11,241 nucleotides of DNA, taken from positions 1 to 11,241 of the forward strand of contig CAZUAH010000459.1 in the NCBI GenBank assembly GCA_964617665.1, read 5' to 3'. Positions 1 through 7,237 of this stretch are shown one piece after another. Every line of letters begins with the position of its first letter. Positions within the stretch are counted from its first letter, which is position 1. Below the pieces are notes generated by a model. It was not told the DNA's origin and searched no databases. It was given only the letters and a program-made list of their open reading frames with translations. The position numbers and the translations under genes are program-made. Source of the stretch: JADHUC01 sp964617665 (GTDB lineage: Bacteria; Planctomycetota; Planctomycetia; Pirellulales; Pirellulaceae).

Positions 1-250
1 AAAACCCGAACGATCGGAATATTTACGCTATAGCAACTTTGGTGCACCCGAGTCAGAGCCTTGCAGGAATTGGGGGGTGACGACATCAACCGCGAGGAAC
101 GTAGACACAAGAATGCCAATGACAATCCACCTTGGCGCGTTTTCGCCCGGTTGTTCCATATCGGCACCACGTGCATAAAAGACATTTGCTCTTAGTTCGA
201 CTGTTTGAGTCCGACCCCAGCCGCCTTGAGCGGCTGGTGAACGAGGTTTT
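1..250. other. left edge, no supported gene
   Basis: I see no convincing gene here. Short open stretches exist in several frames. The one from about 132 on the + strand (TTG start after a TGA at 120) has a gene-like segment, RLFESDPSRLERLVNEVF, encoded near 198-252, but it runs directly into the GC-rich repeat and the Ns. It could be the remains of a gene interrupted by the repeat, or chance. I do not recognise the family. Confidence 0.4.
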
Positions 251-473
251 CAGGCTAAGACGCGAGCGAACCAGAGCCCCTGCCTTTCCCCCCCAGCCCC
301 CCCCCGCCGCCGGCCGGGAAAAGCCCGCCGGAATATTAGAGGGTAGCCNNNNNNNNNNTTGCTGGAAACCCCGGCCGATACACTGCGCCCTCCTTTTCCC
401 CGCCGGCCGCCTGCGGGCGGCAGGCGGGGAAAGGCAGGCAGGATTCTTCGAGCTTCGCGTTCTTCTTAGCCTG
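251..473. repeat. long imperfect inverted repeat centred on the assembly gap
   Basis: CAGGCTAAGA at 251-260 is matched by its exact reverse complement TCTTAGCCTG at 464-473. Moving inward, both sides carry a CG-rich CGCGA-type segment, then a TGCCTTTCCCC-type C-run, then a GGGAAAAG segment (left about 281-323; right, on the opposite strand, about 394-440). The two flanks therefore look like diverged inverted copies, and the midpoint (about 362) falls almost on the Ns. The right flank also folds alone: 393-411 pairs with 416-434 around a TGCG loop, with two mismatches. No transposase is visible, so a non-autonomous MITE-like or palindromic intergenic element is the simplest reading. Confidence 0.6.
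349..358. other. assembly gap (10 Ns)
   Basis: Ten consecutive Ns. A run of exactly ten is a common scaffolding placeholder, so the true missing length is unknown. The gap sits in the middle of an inverted repeat, which would explain the assembly break. Confidence 0.97.
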
Positions 474-715
474 CCAATCTTCTTCACCATCCAGACGAGT
501 TGGATGGGGTCGCAAGACCGAAGTCTAACAGTCGAATTAGGTGTCCAACTTCAGTATAACGAAAACAGAAAGACGGACTACCAAACAAGCCGGCGACGGT
601 GTAATAGTGCGTGTCGCACTCACGTCTAGCGGTCGTGGCGGTGTGAATCCCTACGAAAACTGACGAAATAGTGCTGCTGTGATCTGATACTCGCTTTAGT
701 ACACGGAACCGACGC
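474..715. other. non-coding spacer upstream of the first gene
   Basis: No gene is supported. A perfect 7-bp stem (CCATCCA 487-493 with TGGATGG 501-507, 7-nt loop) lies just outside the large inverted repeat, and a small GTGCG/CGCAC hairpin lies near 607-619. The promoter of the 91-aa gene would be expected here, but I could not pick out a credible -35/-10 pair. Confidence 0.4.
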
Positions 716-991
716 GTGCCTCGATTGCCCCAGTACAGCATCAAGGGTGGACTTGCCGTCATGGCAGCTCTGTCCGTCCTGCTGGGTGCGTTCGTGAGTC
801 GTAATGAAACGATGATCGCCGTGGGGCTGGCTCTGCTGGTGCCGGTCGTTGGCGGATGTGGCGGCTACCTGATCGCCGGTCGGAATGGCGTTGGAACTGG
901 GATTGTCGGGGGGCTGTGCATCATTGGCGTCATGTTACTCGTGGGCCTGCTTCTTTACCTAGTCGTTGCGCTATTGATGTTCTTTGGTTGA
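716..991 (+). CDS. small hydrophobic membrane protein, 91 aa, unknown function
   Basis: The 91-residue product is very hydrophobic. It has one membrane segment near residues 12-28, a second around 33-53 and a third around 63-90, separated by a short charged loop (SRNET) and a Gly-rich loop (AGRNGVGTG). Glycine spacing inside the helices suggests tight helix packing, which recalls small integral membrane proteins such as the ATP synthase c-subunit type. However, the conserved acidic residue expected in such a subunit is absent from the last helix, so I do not make that call. The chosen start is a GTG with only a weak GGAA upstream; an ATG at 761 would shorten it by 15 residues. The next reading frame starts about 120 bp downstream. 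I do not recognise the family. Confidence 0.6.
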   Translation: MPRLPQYSIKGGLAVMAALSVLLGAFVSRNETMIAVGLALLVPVVGGCGGYLIAGRNGVGTGIVGGLCIIGVMLLVGLLLYLVVALLMFFG

Positions 992-1096
992 TTCACCTGG
1001 CGTAATCGTCTGTGCCTTGACTCGGTTGTCGTCCGCATTGATTTGCAGGAGCACTCCACTGCAGTACAATGCGCGGAGCTTGGGAAACCGTTGCAC

Positions 1097-1104
1097 AGAG
1101 GAGG
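1097..1104 (+). promoter_or_regulatory. strong Shine-Dalgarno site
   Basis: AGAGGAGG lies 8 nt before the ATG at 1113. It is the best ribosome-binding site in the left half of the window and argues that a real gene starts at 1113 even though its frame meets a TGA after 13 codons. Confidence 0.7.
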
Positions 1105-1112
1105 AAATGGGC

Positions 1113-1316
1113 ATGGGACGCATTGTGTTGAGTGTGCTGGGAACGGTGACGTGAGCGGCGGCACTATACGCAGGCTGCGTATACTGGCCGTTTAGCGGTC
1201 ATCGGGTCGCTGGGATATCTCTCGCGGCGATAGTTCTGGTTTTCGGCGTCGGGGAGTTGTTCAGAATCCTGACCAAGAGAAAACAGCCGAAGAACAATAG
1301 CGAAAAAACGCAGTAA
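1113..1316 (+). pseudogene. small two-helix membrane protein gene split by an in-frame TGA
   Basis: Starting at the ATG at 1113, the frame reads MGRIVLSVLGTVT, meets TGA at 1152-1154, then continues for 53 codons to a TAA at 1314-1316. The part after the TGA looks coding: it completes the first hydrophobic helix (AAALYAGCVYW), contains a second one (VAGISLAAIVLVFGVGELF), then a Lys-rich cytoplasmic tail (TKRKQPKNNSEKTQ). The frame ends 15 bp before the next gene's ATG, as expected of an operon member. No ATG or well-placed alternative start exists after the TGA in this frame. One base change (TGA to GGA) would restore a 67-aa two-helix protein. Possible causes are a nonsense mutation, a consensus error or readthrough. 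I see no specific sign of selenocysteine use. The family is not recognised. Confidence 0.6.
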
Positions 1317-1331
1317 CACAGGGCAGGGCCA

Positions 1332-3251
1332 ATGCAGCGAGTTGGGCGAAACCGTTGGGGGCAACGCCTGCTATTCGGCGCACATCTCCTTGGCCTTCTC
1401 GCGATCTTCTACTTCTACGTGTTGCTGCGAATTCAACCGCATCTGCTGTACTGCCAGAGTCCTTCCGTCTTCCTGGTCGACTACACGTTCTTCGCGGGGT
1501 TCTTGGATCGGCCTGGAGGGCCGGTTGAATACGTTTCCGCTTTCTTGTCACCAATGCTTGCGTACGACTGGCTCGGCGCTTTGATTCTCACGTTACTGGC
1601 GACGCTCGTCTGCTTGGCAACTCATCAGCTTTGCATGGCCATCGCGATAACGGGCAACAGCATTTTGTCTTTGATCCCAGCCGTTCTAGTCCTCGTGCTG
1701 CTGGTCCAGTACATCCACCCGGTCGAGTTGTGCGTGGGCTTGGTCGTCGTTCTGGTCTTGGCGAACGTGTATGTCCGAATGGTAAAAACGCATGATGCCG
1801 TCAGGCTGGCCGCATTTCTGATCGCTTCCGCAATTGCGTACCATGCGGCGGGCGTTCTGTATCTTGTTTTTGCCTGCCTTTGCAGCGTTTTCGAATGGGG
1901 AGTCAAGCGATGTCGTCCCCTCGGTGCCTTGTGCCTGCTGTGCGCGGCGCTTGTCCCGATAGCGGGTGCTAGGCTGTTCGATTTGAACATCAGCCAGGCG
2001 TACCGAGGACTCATGTTATCGTATGAACACTGGCTGGCCGTTCCGTCGTCGGTGCCAATCGCCTTGACAATGCTAGCCGGATTGTTGTTGTACTTCCCGA
2101 TCGTCGCCATCGCTCTCGTGCGCCGTCGGGGCCGCACCGGCTCGCCCGCTCCCAATAGCCCGAGTCAGACGTGCAAGAAATCTTCGGCCAAGGCAGGCGA
2201 TGCGTCGGACTCCCAAAGGTCGTCGATACGTCTGGCGGCCCGGTCGGCGATGCTCGTGGCATCGTTGGTGGTTGCGGATATCGTGTTATTCGATTTCTCG
2301 AAAAAATGTCTGCTGCAGATGGTTTGCAGTGTCGAGCAAGAGGAATGGGCCGATGCCCTCACGCACGTCGATCGTCTCCCGGCCTCGGATGCTCGCTGGT
2401 TGGATCTCAGGACGGGATTTCATGTCAACCGGGCCCTGTACTTCAACGGCGACCTGTTGGACCGGATGTTCGGCTACCCTCAGACGGTGAACGGGCCGAC
2501 ACTGGCTCTTGTGCGCGAAAGTGCAACGAGCATGGCCCAGACAACGCCTCGGCAATGTAGCGAAATACTCTTCGAGCTAGGGCGAATCAACGAGTCGGAG
2601 CACATGGCGTACGAAGCGCTGGAGGTTTATGGTTGCCGACCACGTATTCTAAAACGTCTGGTCTACATCAATGTCCTCAAAGGAAGGCCGGAGGCCGCGC
2701 GGAGATTCGTTGCGTTGTTGGAGCGCAGTTTGCTGCACAGCGAATGGGCACGTCGCTGTAACCGGCAACTCGATATGGATCCAACGTTATCCAGTCTGCC
2801 AGAGGTCGTCTCACGTCGCGAGTTGATGGTTGTGCGTGATTCCGTTGACGACATCGACGATCTGGAAAAGACGCTAAAAGGGCTTCTCAACAGGAACCCG
2901 CGAAATCGAATGGCGTTCGAGTACCTAATGGCTCACTATCTTCTGACACAACAAGTTGACAAACTGGCCGCAAATCTGCACCGTTTCGAGGATTTCGACG
3001 AGACTCGCTTGCCGCGACATTGCCAGGAAGCGTTGGCGGTCCATTTGACCGCTACCGGATCTCGAGAAACCGAAAGCAGGGAACAGATGGTCAGTTCGAA
3101 GACTTGGCGGCGGCAACGCGAATTCATGCGGGCTGTCCAACAGTTCTCTGGGGACGAGGCCCCAAAGGCGTTCGCCGAATTGCACGCCGACTTTGGCGAC
3201 AGCTACTTCTTTTTCCACGTGTTCGGAAGAAACAGGATGCCGTCCAATTGA
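1332..3251 (+). CDS. polytopic membrane protein with C-terminal helical-repeat domain, DUF6057-like
   Basis: 639 aa. The N-terminal half is an integral membrane domain with about eight hydrophobic segments (near residues 13-33, 76-98, 108-128, 131-149, 156-187, 195-214, 240-262 and 302-321). A Ser/Lys-rich loop of about 35 residues (266-300) precedes the last helix. Residues 330-639 are soluble, mostly alpha-helical and TPR-like, with a conserved-looking segment HVNRALYFNGDLLDRMFGYP (364-383) and an aromatic end, FGDSYFFFHVFG. From memory this architecture matches DUF6057, a family of unknown function in Bacteroidetes and planctomycetes that often neighbours a PD40/TolB-like protein, as here; I could not check this. 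It begins 15 bp after the split small gene and ends 14 bp before the propeller gene, so the three probably form one transcript. The purine-rich AGGGCAGGG upstream can serve as ribosome-binding site. Confidence 0.85.
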   Translation: MQRVGRNRWGQRLLFGAHLLGLLAIFYFYVLLRIQPHLLYCQSPSVFLVDYTFFAGFLDRPGGPVEYVSAFLSPMLAYDWLGALILTLLATLVCLATHQLCMAIAITGNSILSLIPAVLVLVLLVQYIHPVELCVGLVVVLVLANVYVRMVKTHDAVRLAAFLIASAIAYHAAGVLYLVFACLCSVFEWGVKRCRPLGALCLLCAALVPIAGARLFDLNISQAYRGLMLSYEHWLAVPSSVPIALTMLAGLLLYFPIVAIALVRRRGRTGSPAPNSPSQTCKKSSAKAGDASDSQRSSIRLAARSAMLVASLVVADIVLFDFSKKCLLQMVCSVEQEEWADALTHVDRLPASDARWLDLRTGFHVNRALYFNGDLLDRMFGYPQTVNGPTLALVRESATSMAQTTPRQCSEILFELGRINESEHMAYEALEVYGCRPRILKRLVYINVLKGRPEAARRFVALLERSLLHSEWARRCNRQLDMDPTLSSLPEVVSRRELMVVRDSVDDIDDLEKTLKGLLNRNPRNRMAFEYLMAHYLLTQQVDKLAANLHRFEDFDETRLPRHCQEALAVHLTATGSRETESREQMVSSKTWRRQREFMRAVQQFSGDEAPKAFAELHADFGDSYFFFHVFGRNRMPSN

Positions 3252-3265
3252 CCGAGATTCTGAAG

Positions 3266-4834
3266 ATGAAGAAACGTGCTCTCTATTGGATCGTGCCGGC
3301 AAGTGTACTGACGGTCGTGGGCTTCTGTCTGTTAGTGGCCTGGAGGCATGTCTCGGTCGATTTTGACAACGCGAACGCTGTAAATCGGCCGCCGCGAATC
3401 CGGCCTGACTACAGTGACACGGTTCTTCCGCCGAACATTGCACCGCCGAACTTTCTGATAGACGAACCGGGGGAGGCTTATGGAGTGAAAATCCGCTCGG
3501 CCGGAGACCAAGTCATCCACATCGCGAGCCGGACACCACGGATTTCCATTCCACAGTCGCAATGGCGGCAATTGCTGAATGCCAATCGGGGCCAGTCGCT
3601 GTATTTCGACGTTTGCGTACGCGGCGAAGATGGGCAGTGGACGCAGTTCGATCCGATCGTCAACACAATTGCTGATGCCAATATTGACCGCTACCTTTTC
3701 TATCGGCTCATGAGGCCGATTTACATCGTCCGCGTCAACTTGGCCATTCATCAACGAGATCTGCAGAACTACGACGAGTCGGTCGTCTTGAGCAACCGAT
3801 CATTCAAAGGCGGCTGTATCAACTGCCATACCTTTTCGCCGAACCATCCCGACCGGATGATTTTGCATTGCCGTGGCGGCGCCAATGCGTCTCACTGGAG
3901 TGGAATGATCGTCGTTGGAGAAGAGGGTGTCACCAAGGTTGACACGCGTGCGATCGTCCGTACACCCGAGTCCGACCGCGGGCGCATTACGCAATCGCGG
4001 GCAGCGTACACCGCTTGGCATCCCAACGGGCGCATCGCAGCGTACTCGGCAAACGATATATCTCAGTTCTTCCATGCGGCCGGGGAGAATCGAGATGTCT
4101 TTGACGCTGAGTCGGACCTGGCCTTGTACCACGTTGATTCGAACACGGTGACGACCACGCCCAATATCTCGAAACCCGAGCGTCTGGAGACGTTTCCCAC
4201 ATGGTCGCCGGACGGGCGGCATCTCTACTTCTGCAGCAGCGATCCGTTGCCCATGGAACGCTACGATGAAATCCGTTATGACCTAATGCGAATCTCTTAC
4301 GACCCGGATACTGGGCGTTGGGGGGAGGTTGAACCCTTGTTGCTGGCTAAGGACACCGGGCTGAGCATCACCGAACCAAGGGTCTCGCCTGACGGGCGAT
4401 GGGTATTGTTTTGCATGTCGGCCTACGGCAGCTTTCCGGTCTATCAGCCTTCAAGTGATTTGTACCTGCTCGACTTGAAGACCCTGGAATACCGGGCCTT
4501 GGATGTCAACAGTCCAAGGTCGGAGTCCTGGCACTGCTGGTCCAAGAACAGTCGCTGGATTACATTCGCCAGCAAGCGGCGTGACGGGGTGTTTGGCCGG
4601 ATCTATTTCAGTTATGTCGACGAATCAGGCCGGGCACACAAACCGTGGGTGCTCCCGCAGAAAGACCCCACGTTGTACGACCGGTCTATCAATACGTACA
4701 ACGTTCCCGAACTGGCCAGCGAACCGGCGCCGGCAAGAGGTCGCTCGCTTGCTCGCGCGATTCGTTTACCTGGTCCAACCGGCGACGCCAAAGGCGATGC
4801 CATTTCCGATATGCGCGGCCAGGACGTCCCATAG
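3266..4834 (+). CDS. membrane-anchored PD40/TolB-like beta-propeller with a CXXCH haem motif
   Basis: 522 aa from the ATG at 3266, chosen because it gives a classic N-terminus (MKKR, then a hydrophobic helix at about residues 8-27) and avoids a 230-bp overlap with the preceding gene. After the helix comes a domain of about 150 residues, then Cys184-Ile-Asn-Cys187-His188, a c-type haem attachment motif, followed by TFSPNHPDRM. The C-terminal part is a propeller with PD40-type blades: AWHPNGRIAAYS (Trp251), TWSPDGRHLYF (Trp313), VSPDGRWVLF (Ser374) and CWSKNSRWITF (Trp425). TolB propellers work in the periplasm and bind proteins; a covalent haem would add an electron-transfer or sensing role. 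Position of the motif next to PD40 blades is seen; haem binding is inferred. The last residues, after about 470, are low in recognisable structure. Confidence 0.85.
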   Translation: MKKRALYWIVPASVLTVVGFCLLVAWRHVSVDFDNANAVNRPPRIRPDYSDTVLPPNIAPPNFLIDEPGEAYGVKIRSAGDQVIHIASRTPRISIPQSQWRQLLNANRGQSLYFDVCVRGEDGQWTQFDPIVNTIADANIDRYLFYRLMRPIYIVRVNLAIHQRDLQNYDESVVLSNRSFKGGCINCHTFSPNHPDRMILHCRGGANASHWSGMIVVGEEGVTKVDTRAIVRTPESDRGRITQSRAAYTAWHPNGRIAAYSANDISQFFHAAGENRDVFDAESDLALYHVDSNTVTTTPNISKPERLETFPTWSPDGRHLYFCSSDPLPMERYDEIRYDLMRISYDPDTGRWGEVEPLLLAKDTGLSITEPRVSPDGRWVLFCMSAYGSFPVYQPSSDLYLLDLKTLEYRALDVNSPRSESWHCWSKNSRWITFASKRRDGVFGRIYFSYVDESGRAHKPWVLPQKDPTLYDRSINTYNVPELASEPAPARGRSLARAIRLPGPTGDAKGDAISDMRGQDVP

Positions 4835-4863
4835 CCGATCGAGTACGCCCCAATAGGCGGCCA

Positions 4864-4887
4864 GGCACACGCGTGCTAGCGCGTGCC
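4864..4887. repeat. intergenic hairpin
   Basis: GGCACACGC (4864-4872) pairs with GCGCGTGCC (4879-4887) with one mismatch, leaving a 6-nt loop. It lies in the 183-bp spacer between the propeller gene and the VWA gene. No U-tract follows, so it is not a classic intrinsic terminator. It resembles the GCTAGCGCGTGCC-type interspersed palindromes I recall from planctomycete genomes. The spacer suggests that the VWA-ExbBD block is a separate transcription unit. Confidence 0.5.
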
Positions 4888-5017
4888 AGCCAATACTGCC
4901 AGAGAATCTGGTCGCGCTCGCCCCTTGCCTGAAGTTGACCGATTCTGCTGAGACTCTTACCATGAAGTCAGCGTTTCAGAGATTTCTCGCCAGGGCGGCA
5001 GTTTTTCGGCCGATTTC

Positions 5018-6046
5018 ATGCCTAATAGCCAGCAGCAAACCGCCGCAACCGGCCCACAGCCTGACCAATTTGACTTCGAATCGCCGGTCCCCAGACGCGG
5101 TCTGCCCGCATGGGTGATGTCATGCGTGCTGCATCTTGTTTTGATGCTGCTTCTGGCCTTTGTCGTTCGAGACGTGACGAGCGGCGCCGTGGACGAGCCA
5201 CAACGTACCGCTGGGATCGTACTGATACAGCAAGCTAAAGGCACGACCGAGTATCTGACCGAGCAGGATGTGGACGCAGCGTCCGAAGCCTCGACAACTG
5301 CAGCCAAATCAGCCCTCTCGGCCGGCAGTTCCCTTCCCAACGAGACCGAATTACCGCTTGATGTAGCGGGCGTGTTGCCCTCCGGAAACGAGTTTGAAGG
5401 CATCGGGGCCGGAACTGACCTGGGCGACGCATTACCCGGCGTCGGCGACTTGACCATGGGCGCAGGACCTTCGAAAAAGATCGGTGGCGATTCGAAGACC
5501 TACATCTTTGGTGTCGAAGGTGAGGGCAGCATCTTCATTTATGTCTTCGACCGTTCCAGCAGTATGAGTGGCTTTCAAGGCCGGCCGCTGGCCACCGCAA
5601 AGTCGCAACTGATCAAAAGCATCCACTCTCTGAGCCCCACAAATCAATTCCAGATTATCTTCTACAACAATCGGCTGTCAGTCTTTAATCCAAATCATCC
5701 GCAGCAGCCGCAACTGATATTCGCTGACGATAGCGGCAAAACGTTGGCCGAGGATTTTGTTCGAAAAATCCAGGCATCCGGCAGCACCGAGCACATGGCA
5801 GCTCTCCGCGCCGCCCTGCGTCTTGGGCCGGACGTGATCTTCTTTTTGACTGATGCAGCCGATCCTCAGTTGTCGCCAGGCGAATTACGGGAACTCACGC
5901 GTCTGAACAAGGGTACGATGATCAACGCGATCGAATTCGGCTCTGGGCCGTTTCCGGGCGGCGATAACTTCCTGATGAAACTGGCGAGGCAGAACGACGG
6001 CAAGCACACCTACGTGGACGTGACCGGACTACCATTCACGAGGTGA
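5018..6046 (+). CDS. VWA-domain protein with a TonB/TolA-like N-terminal membrane helix
   Basis: 342 aa. Residues 1-30 are cytoplasmic (Gln/Pro-rich, then PRRG). Residues 31-50 form one membrane helix containing Ser35-Cys-Val-Leu-His39, the S-x3-H pattern known in TonB (Ser16/His20) and TolA (Ser18/His22), where it contacts the ExbB/ExbD or TolQ/TolR motor. Residues about 55-160 are a linker rich in Ala, Ser, Gly and Glu. From about 165 there is a von Willebrand factor A domain with a complete MIDAS metal site: Asp178-x-Ser180-x-Ser182, Thr257 and Asp279 (in FFLTDAADP). No TonB C-terminal domain is present. The gene heads a block with a TPR protein, ExbB and two ExbDs, which fits a role as the force-transmitting partner of that motor. 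The ATG at 5018 lacks a good Shine-Dalgarno site, but no better in-frame start precedes it. Confidence 0.88.
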   Translation: MPNSQQQTAATGPQPDQFDFESPVPRRGLPAWVMSCVLHLVLMLLLAFVVRDVTSGAVDEPQRTAGIVLIQQAKGTTEYLTEQDVDAASEASTTAAKSALSAGSSLPNETELPLDVAGVLPSGNEFEGIGAGTDLGDALPGVGDLTMGAGPSKKIGGDSKTYIFGVEGEGSIFIYVFDRSSSMSGFQGRPLATAKSQLIKSIHSLSPTNQFQIIFYNNRLSVFNPNHPQQPQLIFADDSGKTLAEDFVRKIQASGSTEHMAALRAALRLGPDVIFFLTDAADPQLSPGELRELTRLNKGTMINAIEFGSGPFPGGDNFLMKLARQNDGKHTYVDVTGLPFTR

Positions 6047-6062
6047 TGGAGAGCAAGAGAGC

Positions 6063-7181
6063 ATGGGGAGCGGACGAAATAGGCGTGCTGGTGCGGACTG
6101 GAGAGTGCAGTGTGTTGGATCTCGCGGTGCCGATACCTCCTCGACACATATCTGTTTGTCCATACTTCGCTTTCCCATTTCCCTCGCCTTCCTCTTCGCA
6201 TTCACGGTCGGAGGCCGCGGTGAAGACACGGTGATCTACGCGACAGGGAAGGATTCGCTCGGCCGGGGGAGCACGAGTGGAACGATCATCGACTATACGG
6301 GCGAGAACCTCATCCTGCGCACGAGCGGCGGGCGCGAGCAACGTATCCCCACGTCACGCGTCATCGAGATCAAGACGACGTGGTCGCCTGAAAAGCTGGC
6401 TGGTGACGAAATGATGGAGGGCGGCGAGTTCGACGAGGCCGTGAAGAACTATTTGACTGCCTATCGCGAAGAACGACGCAACTGGGCGCGTCGCGAGATC
6501 GTAGCACAGTGGATCAGATGTTATCGCGAGCTGGCGCAATTCGATCGAGCGGCCGAAGCGTTTCTGGGTCTGCTGCAACTCGACCCGAAAACGCAGCACT
6601 TTCACGCGATCCCGCTGTCTTGGTCCCCATATCAGCCGCCTTTGACGCTGCAGCAGAAGGCGAAGACATGGCTGGAAAGCGGACAAAGCTCGCCTGCCAG
6701 GCTGTTGGGAGCAAGTTGGCTATTGTCGACAGGCACGCGCGAGGTGGCCATCGGCTCGTTGCGTGAACTTGCGACGGATTCGGATGCTCGCATCGCAGCG
6801 CTGGCCGAGGCACAATTGTGGCGTACTCAGGTCCCAACGGCAAAGCCACAGGACATCGAACGCTGGCAACGCATGGTCGGGCGGATGCCTGATCGCTTGC
6901 GTGCCGGCCCATATTTCACCTTGGCACGGGCATTGGCGGCGAACCAGCAAAGCGAACAAGCGGCATTGGCATTTCTTCGCGTGCCGATCCTGTATCCGGA
7001 AGATGGGCGACTTGCTGCGGCAGCCCTATTGTCGGCCGGTCGAGAATTGGAAAGAATCGCCCAGACAGAGGAGGCCGTTGTTCTGTATCACGAAGTCGTC
7101 CGAGACCACGGCCAAACGCCGGCGGCCGCGGAAGCAACGAGCCGCCTGGAAAGTCTCGCCGCAGGGCAAGGATCGGGCTGA
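6063..7181 (+). CDS. exported TPR protein with N-terminal small beta domain
   Basis: 372 aa from the ATG at 6063, which has GGAG 11 nt upstream and lies 16 bp after the VWA stop. This start gives an unusually long basic N-region before the hydrophobic export signal at about residues 33-50 (SILRFPISLAFLFAFTVGG). A TTG at 6156 would give a normal signal peptide but has no visible ribosome-binding site. After the signal, residues about 55-106 form a beta-rich module (GTIIDYTGENLILRTSGG, then RIPTSRVIEI), possibly Sm- or SH3-like. The remainder is helical with TPR-type pairs: GGEFDEAVKNYLTAYREE (about 119-136), ELAQFDRAAEAFLGLLQLDP (about 156-175) and TEEAVVLYHEVVRDHG near the end. By position it recalls CpoB/YbgF, the periplasmic TPR protein of Tol-Pal operons; this is inference from context, not homology. 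Confidence 0.82.
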   Translation: MGSGRNRRAGADWRVQCVGSRGADTSSTHICLSILRFPISLAFLFAFTVGGRGEDTVIYATGKDSLGRGSTSGTIIDYTGENLILRTSGGREQRIPTSRVIEIKTTWSPEKLAGDEMMEGGEFDEAVKNYLTAYREERRNWARREIVAQWIRCYRELAQFDRAAEAFLGLLQLDPKTQHFHAIPLSWSPYQPPLTLQQKAKTWLESGQSSPARLLGASWLLSTGTREVAIGSLRELATDSDARIAALAEAQLWRTQVPTAKPQDIERWQRMVGRMPDRLRAGPYFTLARALAANQQSEQAALAFLRVPILYPEDGRLAAAALLSAGRELERIAQTEEAVVLYHEVVRDHGQTPAAAEATSRLESLAAGQGSG

Positions 7182-7237
7182 CCCTGCCAAAGCGGAATGG
7201 ACACGAAAGCCGACTTGAGGAATAGGGACATCTGACC

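Noticed and set aside
1152..1154. TGA as a selenocysteine codon
   Set aside because: It lies within a hydrophobic helix with no redox motif, and I see no specific downstream hairpin that would serve as a SECIS element.
1625..2155. Reverse-strand open frame of 176 aa opposite the DUF6057-like gene
   Set aside because: Thr/Arg/Asn-rich shadow with no domain; the + strand frame has clear membrane segments.
3020..3265. In-frame extension of the propeller gene upstream to 3020
   Set aside because: It would overlap the preceding gene by 230 bp; the ATG at 3266 begins a normal basic-plus-hydrophobic N-terminus.
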